NCBI GenBank assembly: GCA_039619475.1
Contig: CM077116.1
Location: 462,829,576-462,893,575 of the forward strand
Source: Icerya purchasi
Taxonomy: Eukaryota; Arthropoda; Insecta; Hemiptera; Monophlebidae
Length of the DNA: 64,000 nt
Reading direction: 5' to 3'
The notes beneath the pieces are model-generated. The model did no database searches. It saw only the letters and a program-made list of their open reading frames with translations, and was not told the DNA's origin. Every line of letters begins with the position of its first letter. Positions within the stretch are counted from its first letter, which is position 1. Below, piece by piece: positions 23,101-64,000 of this stretch. Both the position numbers and the translations under genes were made by a program.

Positions 23101-25571
23101 AAACCCATATTCTTTGAAGTCAAAAAAAACTCATCTTCCCATTACTGTTGCCGTCTATCAAATAATTACTGAACAGAAAAAAACATATATGAAATACTTT
23201 AAAATCTTCGCTCGCGGATATATTTTAAAAATAAATAAATAAGCTACTAAAGTAAAAATTCTACATATATAACCGCTTATTAATAACGATGACTTGTATA
23301 TTACTAAATGCAAATTTTACATTTGCTTTTATTAATATAAAATTAATCACATACAGCCTTCTATTCATTTTTCGTTCAGGTCTACTACAAAAGTCGTGAT
23401 TACAAAACCCGCAGACTAATAATTCGCGAGAGCTTCGATAAAGCATCGACTTGTAAAATTCTAAAATTCATAAATATTTACAAAAAAGAAAATCTTATTA
23501 CCGACATAGTATAATTTATTTTCGTTTTACACGTGCATATAAATCTAATCATCTATAGAGTATCACTCAAATCACGAATTCCAGTTGTTTCTGGTATTTG
23601 CGTATCAAAATAAACTAATCTCTTTTAAAATTATACTACAATCAGGTAGTCAGAATTAAACGTACAACAACGATTATTATTGATTTTTGAAAGTGATTCG
23701 AGCAAACACTTCCGGACCGATATGGAAACTACAAATGGCGGATAAAAGGTAGAAAAAAAAACCTAATGTCTATAAGGAATTACATCAGCTGTAAACTTTT
23801 ATGGCTTCTTCTTATTCATCGTAATGACGTTAAAATGATATCGAAATTACAAAGGCTAAATATAAATTAATGAGAACTTTATGTTGTAGTTTACTAAGGT
23901 CTTTCGTATATTTTCATCGTAACTTTACTTTGGGATAAAATTTGAGTGATCAGCACTTTATTATGAATTTATTAAAAATTATCCGAAAAATTTCAAAATA
24001 TTCATAATTATTATTATTATTTTAATGAAAAAATGTTGATAAAAAAAATAATAATTCAATTATTCAACAATAACAGGTATTTTATAATCGCAAAATAACG
24101 AAAAACGGGTGCGATGCATCTTCTAAATGAAATTAAAAAACAAGAAACTTCAAAAATTTATAAACGCGGGATAAAAATATTAACAGTCGACGAAATAATA
24201 CGCGATAATGAATGAAAATTTATTTATACACAGACGGAATAAACTTACAGCTCGATTATGAACAATACTGATTATAATGACCAATGATCAACAGTTACGA
24301 TCATTTACTATAAACAATGACCGACAATAGATGACAAACAACTGCAAACGAAAGTCGATTACAAAGTGTGGCAGATTAAAGAAAATATACACTATTTTCT
24401 ACAACTGGATGTAATAAAGAAAGATCGGTATCTTGAGATTTGTCTTTTTTATTGTCGTTTTCAATAATAAAAAAAAACAAAAGATAAATAAAGTTTTGAA
24501 AATGTTGCATTAATTAAAAATATCGATTTGTTTTTAAACTTTATATGAAAGTACAAAATACAACCGTTAGCATATTAATTTAAAAAGTAAAGACACACTG
24601 TTTCATTGAAATTACAGGACTGCCGTTAAGAGAAATAGTAGATTTGACACTTGCTATACAATTAGAGGATTACGCCAATTTTTGCAACAAATATGAATTT
24701 CCTCAGATTTAGCATCGCAAATACCTTTTACGACTTTAATCAGTTACCGGTTATAAACGATGATCGATAATAAACAATATGTATTATCTTCGAACGAATT
24801 ATTTCGATGTACCATATAATTTGATAATAAAGTACAATTTGAAAATTAGTAAAAGAATTACCTAAATCGTTATTAAAGTTACGTAAGACAGATAGGTTGA
24901 TTGAAACGCAGACCAGCCGTAAGATGAATTAATACAGTTTGTACGTATGGTTTTATTATCAAGTTATAATAAACAAAAGTAATCGTATCATACTTTTTTT
25001 TTTTTTTTTTTTGTTTCTTTTTGTAATTTAAAATTTTCAGTATCACGCGATTGGCTATTTATAATTTTTTCCATTTTATTTTAAAAATTATACTTCACAT
25101 AATTATACGTATCAAAATAGCGTTAAAAAAAAATTCAACCAGCCCTGTCCTATTAAATCAAGCCAACTAAAAGAAAAAAAGATTGTTACATTAAAAAATG
25201 TGTATTCTAATTTTCCTTTGATTTAATGTGAAAGTATTATCCGTATAATATATTTGTTTAGTTCGTGTTTTAACTGAAATAATCTCATTTTGGGATTTCG
25301 TAGAGAGATTATATTATAAGGAATAATAAGTGTTTTCAGAGTATAACGTATGTAATAAAAAAATATTTTTTTATTCAGAAGTAATAATATGTAAAGTAAG
25401 TACTGATTTTGAACAATCAACTACATTTTTTTTTTTTTTTTTAATTATTTTATAACGAATACACCGGTCGTTTTAATGTCATTATTATTCTTCCTTTAGT
25501 AAATAACAAAAAAACCATAATAAAAATTCCGATAATTTATTAAGACTGCAAGTAAAAAAATATACCAATTA

Positions 25572-25619
<48 letters not shown>

Positions 25620-27320
25620 TATATATATATGAAAATTGAAACTCAGCGCTTTTGTCATATTTGTATTTTTGTATCAACAAACTCATTTTCAGTTAAATTA
25701 TTTTTACTAGTCTGCAGCCAATCTATACTTTGCAATCCATATTAACTAAACAAATCATCTTAATCGAACACGTCTAGATAAAATTAACTAGAAATTATTT
25801 AAATCACCCGCTAGTAAAACGTAACTGCCAGCCTAACCAATAATAAGCAAAATAGTTAAATACTCGTATAAGAAAGAATTCACGTTATTCTAATATCCAT
25901 ATTATCTTCAGTTCAATGTAACAAGAGATCACACTGCGTTTTATCTCAGTATGTTAGATGGAATGTACTATATGTCACTGACAACGATTTTGAGGTACGT
26001 ACATTAATAATGATATATTTTTAAAAATGTTCCGGGGCACACTAAATGTATACTAAAATAAAAACATATACATTAATCAGGATTATTTTTACATCAAATT
26101 CATGCACGCGTGAAAATGCAAACTTCAGCGTACAAAGATTCAGCAAATTTTCTTTCGCTTGAAATCGTTTTGAAAGAAATTTCGGATTAAAGTAGAAAAA
26201 ATAACTAGTAAAAAAAAGTAAAAAAATAATTTCATTATTCGTACAGTTTTTCTATTTCCTTCTTGTTCTTTACCTCATTTCCTCGCAGTCTTATCGTTAG
26301 TCGCATAATTTATCAGAATGGTAACACAATCTTTCGAATCAGATGGCCATCAACTGGATTGATGTCCAGAATGTGTGTTAAAGCGTAATTGTTGAAATGG
26401 AGAATTGCATCACCTTATTCAGTCCCAAATCGAGCTACGATGGTATGGTTTTAATGACATACACTGCGTTCTATGGCGTTATATAAGCGGCCGATTTCAT
26501 TCACCACCTTACAAAGTGCATTTGACTACGCAACAAGTTAAAATTTATGGAAAGAGTATAGTTAGCGAAAAACGTTTTAATCGGTAAAAGACCGTTTAAA
26601 AAAAAAAAAAAAAAATTGAAAACAATCGCAAAATTGTTCGCGAGAAGGATACAATGTTTATAAAACTAGTAATTAACCGGAGTTAATGTGATTTTTACAC
26701 TTTTGAGAAAGTTTTAAACTAACCAGTTACTTAACACTACTGAACCTAATAAACATTGTCTGACGGGGTTTAACGGGAAAGAAGAAACCGTAATATTATT
26801 TTTTTTTCTTTTCGAATTATTAAACACATAATTTTCAGTGTAAAACTATTTACTATCCGTACTTTTTATGCAACTTCTATTTAATTCTAATATTAATTGG
26901 GAACAAAAATTTAGCGCATTAACTACCAAACAGAATTATTAAAAATCGTTTTCATTTTTTCTTTTCCTTTTTTTTTTTTGATTACAACAAAAAATGTGAA
27001 GGGATTCATTTATTTAATAAATTTCTAAAATTACAATTCGTCACACTCGTAAGACTTAAAGTCAGGTTGGTTCTTCTGAGTTAATTCTGTAAAACAGCTT
27101 GAGTAGTGTATTCGCGAAATTATAAATTACGATTATCAATTTTTACGATTTTTATTCAAACAATTTTTCTTAAATTAAGAAAAAGAAAAAAAAAACGCAC
27201 GCCCCCCTCCAAATTAGGTTAATTCTTATTACCGATGTTAATAATTTTTGCAGTGTATATAAAAAAACTAAAAAAAAAAAAAAAAAAAAACGTTTGTTAA
27301 GATTTTTTTTTCTTTTTTCT
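20190..27320. other. Long AT-rich region without recognisable genes
   Basis: About 7 kb downstream of USP7. I find (TA)n at 21373-21393 and 25575-25630, poly(T) runs near 24994-25012 and 25425-25442, and only short chance open frames. GC is a little higher at 22240-22320 and 22700-22830, but neither shows a splice-flanked open frame that I could support. Confidence 0.5.
25575..25630. repeat. (TA)n microsatellite
   Basis: An uninterrupted alternating A-T run with a short CACACA break near 25609-25615. Confidence 0.95.
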
Positions 27321-27326
27321 TTTATT
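27321..27326 (-). terminator. Possible USP7 poly(A) signal
   Basis: AATAAA occurs on the minus strand about 270 bases after the USP7 stop, followed by a long T-run on that strand (plus-strand A20 near 27271-27290). In such AT-rich sequence AATAAA is frequent by chance, so this is only the first plausible signal. Confidence 0.25.
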
Positions 27327-27595
27327 TTTTTCCATTAATTTTTTAAAATAAAACAGATAAATTTAAATCTGGAAAATTCACAATGAGGGGAGACTTATAA
27401 AAAAATCGTAATTTCGAATTCTAATATTTCGGATAAAAATTGCGGTCTTTAATGAAGAATTTAAAAGAGAGAGAGGGAGAAAAAAATTATTTCGACGTAG
27501 TATACATAGGAAAATTTGGTGTGACATACGTAACGATAATTTTAAGATAAAACTGCAGCGGTTTACTTAAGAATCCGTCGCTTTATCCGGATTAG

Positions 27596-59699
<32,104 letters not shown>

Positions 59700-60060
59700 A
59701 ACCCAAGGGTTTGTGGGTAACATGACCACGTGCCAGATCTTCGCGTGCTCTGGTTGATGCTTTAACTTCCGCGTATGACCTCCTTCCTTTTATTTCATCC
59801 ATAAATCTCCTTCGAGGCCTTCCTCTTTGAGTCTTCCCTGTTGTTTTTCCTTCTCATAAATTGGTAATCCACACTGAGTGGCGTATAACGTGCCCTATGG
59901 CCGAATTTTTTCTTTTCTCTATTGTACTTAGTATCTCTCGTTTTTCCTTAACTCTAGATTATACCGTGCGGTTCGAAATTTTATCCGTCCATTTTGTCTT
60001 TAGCATGCGTCGCCAACACCACATTTCAAACGCTTCCAGTTTACACGCTTATATAAGCGA
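59700..60060 (-). pseudogene. LINE protein C-terminal fragment
   Basis: On the minus strand it reads LEAFEMWCWRRMLKTKWTDK near 60035, then KREILSTIEKRKNSAIGHVI, then GKTQRGRPRRRFMDEIKGRR and AEVKASTRAREDLARG near 59740. This matches the typical end of endonuclease-RT LINE proteins: E.RCWRRML.I.WTD, I..RK...IGH..RH, GRPR..W.D..K and A.DR..WR. Stops interrupt it. It lies in the presumed upstream USP7 intron on the same strand. Confidence 0.75.
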
Positions 60061-60677
60061 ATATATTTATTATAAAAAACGGAGCATGCACCTTAAAAAT
60101 TACTTCTAGACACTTTTAACTTCTAAAGAGCTGTTTTCTGTTCACGAGGAGTCTTCTTAGCGGAAAAATATAGGAAGAAAAGAATAGCAAAAAATCGATA
60201 AAATAAAGCAAAAACAAAAAATATACGCGCAAGAATAAAATTCATTAAAGGGATAAGTACTCGTAAATTTTTATCTTAATTAATATGCCTCGTGAGTTAA
60301 TTTTGAAAATTTCGTATAGATTATTTCAGATTTCGTAACTAATTAAGACGTCTCCCGAGGAAAGTTTTATCATATAAATCGCGACATTATGTTTAAAAAA
60401 AAGCGACCAGTGTTGGTTCCGGTAGTGTAAAATTATTATTACATTATTAAAAGTTTTATAAAATTATCTAGTTTGTACTAAAAAATGTTTCTATACGGTA
60501 TGCATTGCATAATATTGTAAAATTATATGAAAAAAATGTAACATTCATAAAACAATTCAATATTTGGAACACTCAAATTATGTATCGGATCTAACCTAGG
60601 CTGCAAAACGCAGCAATAAACTTACAACGTACAGTTAATTAAAACATTAAGACATCTTAAAAGTTTTTTAGAACAAG
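60061..60677. other. AT-rich presumed intron
   Basis: Nothing recognised. Confidence 0.5.
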
Positions 60678-61007
60678 TAGGTTCGTCGCGAAAGCCTAGT
60701 TGCTAGAGCGCTTGACTTCCGTTACGGAGGTCACGGGTTCGATCCCGAGTGACGACAGAACTTATTACAAGAATCAAATAAATAATCGCTAATAATCACG
60801 TGGAAGGCAATGGCAAACCACCACGTACATCATATGCCGCCTAGGTCAGTATATAGCAGACACACATGGGACTGCACTTGTAGCACGATAACAAGCGATT
60901 ACAATCAGTTCCGAATGTACACTCGCGTTGCATATAACAATTGTCTAGTACACTACCAATATCTGTACAGCTGAGATGTACGAATAGGTAGTCGCCGACG
61001 CTCAAAA
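60678..61007 (+). mobile_element. tRNA-derived SINE, complete copy
   Basis: The head (about 60685-60760) has a pol III A-box-like TAGTTGCTAGAGCGC and B-box GGTTCGATCCC inside a tRNA-like fold, with acceptor-side GTGACGAC. A tRNA-unrelated body of about 250 bases follows, with AATAATCGCTAATAATCACG, GGCAAACCACCACGTAC and a 3' end GACGCTCAAAA. Two further copies lie at 63686-64000 and, in inverse, at 41400-41638. The anticodon loop lacks the expected U33, so it is not a functional tRNA. Confidence 0.8.
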
Positions 61008-61664
61008 GCTGAATATGGCACTATAAAGAGAGATGTTCGATCGTGGCGTAGTTCTCTAAATCTTAGAATATTTCCCAATTTTTTATCGTTTTCCGGACTT
61101 ATTTTACATTCAACTATAAAATTCGTTACATAATATAACAGCGACAGAAAAGAAAAAAAGCTGCATTCTATTTAGATCTTACCAAACAATAATTATAAGT
61201 GTATCACTAGAAGCGTCAACAGAAAAAAATTTGGAAGACGAATCGGTTAGTTTCAAATATCACACGCTGGCAACTAATGCTAATGACGTGGCGAAACTTT
61301 CGATTTTTTGCAGATATTCCAACAGAGACTACAACCTCACTGAATATTAGTGTATCAAATATCTTTAATAGGAATAATCGAACCAAATCACTTATACTAT
61401 GCAGTCAAAGCTAAATTGAAGCAATTCCGTTTAACCATAGTGAAACTCTAAAGTAGTTGCACAGTCCAATTCGACAGTGTAAAAAGGAGAGATTAATAAA
61501 ACTGATTAAAGATAAGGTAATAACTGCTGAAAATTCAAAATTATTAAAATATTATTGCATTATAAACTAAGAAAATTTATGGGTTGAATTTTTAAAAACA
61601 GAAATTCTTACACGGGTAACCAGCAAAACTGTAAATTTCATAAAATCTGAAGGTTTGTATCAAA

Positions 61665-61732
61665 ACCATTTTCAAGAATTAATAAATATTTAACCATTTT
61701 CAAGAATTAATAAATATTTAACCATTTTCCAG
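61665..61732 (+). repeat. 28-bp tandem repeat, about 2.4 units
   Basis: ACCATTTTCAAGAATTAATA plus AATATTTA occurs twice exactly (61665, 61693), with a partial third unit from 61721. Confidence 0.95.
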
Positions 61733-63553
61733 AAATAAGATAACACTCAGCTGAAGTAAAATAATCTAATAAAAAAAACGACGATTTAGGCTGTGAAATA
61801 AAATCATTTACAAAAAGCAAAAGAAAACCTATGTCACAATCTAATGAGGAAGGACCGCACATAGGCATTCCTAGTAAATACAACTAGGCATTTAAACAAA
61901 TTTTTCTGAATCCAGGACATCAGTTAGCTAGTACGTAATAATACGTTTCAAAATGTAATTGTCTCTGAAGTGAAATTAACACTTACGTCATTAGATAAAT
62001 GAAAATAATTTTATTTCTACCGTTAAAGCCAATTAAACAAATCGGGTTCCTGTTCGATTAATTTGATCTAATCTAACGTAATTTAGGAAATAGAAATAAT
62101 AAAGTTAACCTAGGTTATAAGTTACAGTTAGAGAATATAATCGTTAAGTAAATATAATGTAATAATTTTGTAAAATTTTATAATAATACGAATACGACTA
62201 GACTCTATTGGAGCAGATTTAGTAATATCTTAGAACAATTGACTGCTATCAGTTTTTCTCCGAAAATGTGTAACTTTTAAATATTCTGCTCACAATAACT
62301 CGATACTATTCGATATAAGTAACGGTAAAACGCGCATCTGCTGCGGATACAAGGTGACACTTACATCGATAGTCACGCACACAAAGGCACCTAAACAGTC
62401 CCTACCCCGACCATATCACGGGAATTTCAAGTTTCAGCTGAGTGAACACCCTTAATACGTTTCGGCCAACAGCATTAAAACAAAAATAATATCAGAAAAA
62501 TTGAAATAAAATGAGAATATTACTGGAAACTAATTTGTAAATCGAATACCAAAATATCAAATCCACGTTAGCATTTAAACTAATTGTTCCAATATTCGGG
62601 GAAAAAATTACGTAAAACATAAGAACGCGCTTCGAACTGTAATTGCCTTACAAATGAAACTAAAATTTGCGTTAAAATTAAGTGAAATAAAATTATTTTA
62701 TTCATTTTGACGGTTTCAATTCAACATTATCTTTTTTATACTCAAAAATACGATTTAATTTCCATTTCGGGGAAAAAGTTTGAAAGCAGATTTTAAGATT
62801 TTAGAAAAAACAACCAATCTTTTTTTGTTTTGGACTCAGTTTGCAGTTAAAGTAAATTCGATACTAGTTAACATTCAAAGGGCACTAAACTGCAATCCGA
62901 TATTCAACTTATAGAATTTCATTATGCTCCCCTATTGCAAATTTTATAATAATTTACTTATCCGAAGAAATATGTTTCTCTTTTCAGGAACGATCATTTT
63001 TGGTATCACAATTTAGAAGCTCCCTTTTCCTTATATTTAAGAAACTGTTTTTTTTACAAATGAAAGTTTACTAAAAGTGAAATATAAGTATGAAAATTTC
63101 TGACACGAAATTTTGAAAGGTTCCTTTTAAATGATTACAATTTTGACCGGTCTCATATTGAAAAATCAATTTTAGGGGAATTAAACCAAATATTGTACGA
63201 AGTACATCTGTATTTGTTAATTGCTTGGTAGTTATTACGTTGAAAATTATTTCAGTTTTTATTATTACTCCTTTTTTTCGAAATTCGTAAATTTGTCCTT
63301 ATTTACGTTACAATAAAGTTGGTATTCAATAAATTTATTCTTTTGAAATCGCGATATTCTTTTAATAACCAATGTCGAACATAGTTATTTTATTTAAAAA
63401 AAAAAAAAAATGTACATAGAATCATTAACGCAGTTTGTGGATGCTATCAGATTTGAGCAATCATGTTCTGGAATATAAAACTGCCAACACTTTCAATGTT
63501 CTACTATTGTAAACGGAAGATTTTTTTTTTCTTAAACCGACACAATGGCGAAT

Positions 63554-63567
63554 GGGGGGGGGGGGGG
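63554..63567 (+). repeat. G14 homopolymer
   Basis: A run of fourteen G in AT-rich DNA, near the SINE at 63686. Confidence 0.9.
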
Positions 63568-63685
63568 AGTAATACATTTGGTTTTAAATGAGGAAGATAA
63601 GAAATAGGTTTAAACAAATATTCTGAGCAAGGAAAGAAAAAAGATAACGATTAAGGCATAACACGTAAAGAGGAAAACATATACT

Positions 63686-64000
63686 GGAGTAGCCTAGGTG
63701 CTAGAGCACCCGACTTTCGTCATAGAGATCCTGAGTTCGATCTCAGGTGACGACTGAAAAATTATTACAAATAAATAATCGCTAATAGCCATGTGATAGG
63801 CATTAGTAAACCACCACGTACTATATACCATTATATGAGCGTAGATTGGTGTATAGACAGACATACTTGGAATTACGCGATAACAAACGATTACAATTAG
63901 TTCTACTTTGTATACACTCACATTGCATATAAAAATTTCTACGAGCACTACCTATATCTGTACAACTGGAATGTATAAACAGATAGTCACGACGCTCAGA
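63686..64000 (+). mobile_element. tRNA-derived SINE, second copy reaching the window end
   Basis: The head reads AGCCTAGGTGCTAGAGCACC, then GAGTTCGATCTCAGGTGACG. The body shares AATAATCGCTAATA, AAACCACCACGTACT, GATAACAAACGATTACAATT and TAGTCACGACGCTCA with the copy at 60678, at clearly lower identity in the middle. Confidence 0.78.

Larger units (their letters stand above)
61008..63685. other. AT-rich presumed intron
   Basis: It contains a short 28-bp tandem repeat (61665-61732), an A-run near 63397-63410 and a G14 tract (63554-63567). No exon or transposon is recognised. Confidence 0.5.

Noticed and set aside
26405..26587. Exon-like ORF downstream of USP7
   Set aside because: It is somewhat GC-richer than its surroundings, but there is no acceptor/donor pair and no family resemblance.
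60685..60760. tRNA gene
   Set aside because: The A and B boxes are present, but the anticodon loop lacks U33, the acceptor stem is poor, and the same head is joined to a repeated non-tRNA body elsewhere. It is a SINE head.

Overview
The window looks like the nuclear genome of an arthropod, most likely an insect. It is strongly AT-rich, with long introns, (TA)n microsatellites, poly(A)/(T) runs and many decayed transposons of types common in insects: Helitrons, a DUF4371-type hAT, a Mutator-like element, a Tc1 fragment, several non-LTR retrotransposons and a tRNA-derived SINE. There are no operons, ribosome-binding sites, prokaryotic promoters or CRISPR arrays. No species can be assigned.

The one gene identified with high confidence is the ubiquitin-specific protease USP7 (HAUSP), on the minus strand. 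Thirteen exons between 58965 and 27596 join in a single frame with consensus splice sites and end in a stop codon. They add up to 626 codons plus stop. By my own residue count this equals human USP7 from Trp477 to the C-terminus at residue 1102. The part present holds the end of the catalytic domain (with the triad aspartate), all five C-terminal ubiquitin-like domains and the C-terminal activating peptide. The exons for the TRAF/MATH domain and for the catalytic cysteine and histidine must lie beyond position 64000.

A second possible gene is the 3' end of an unrecognised plus-strand gene, seen as two phase-compatible exons (2584-2688 and 3664-3750).

Layout. 1-1425: 3' end of a non-LTR retrotransposon with RNase H. 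2584-3750: candidate gene tail. 4225-4800: LINE remnant. 5000-5208: long hairpin. 5209-8090: unclassified sequence, a Helitron scrap and a hAT-like terminus. 8367-11260: broken hAT. 11938-13286: broken LINE reverse transcriptase. 13967-16035: Helitron ends, a possible OTU-like ORF and a helicase scrap. 16374-19623: Mutator-like element bounded by terminal inverted repeats, with a Tc1 scrap inside. 19990-20185: 72-bp coding-like repeats. 20190-27590: AT-rich sequence in which I see no gene. 27596-58965: USP7, whose introns hold a roughly 410-bp palindrome, a Helitron, a 5'-truncated SINE, an inverted pair of unknown sequence, a small MULE-like element, further Helitron pieces and a LINE scrap. 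58966-64000: further minus-strand LINE sequence and two SINE copies, with no further USP7 exon seen.

I found no evidence of a new multi-gene system. The most interesting items are structural: long palindromes inside USP7 introns, Helitron 3' ends lying against (TA)n arrays, a Helitron deletion derivative that keeps its N-terminal ORF, and the two-exon candidate gene end.
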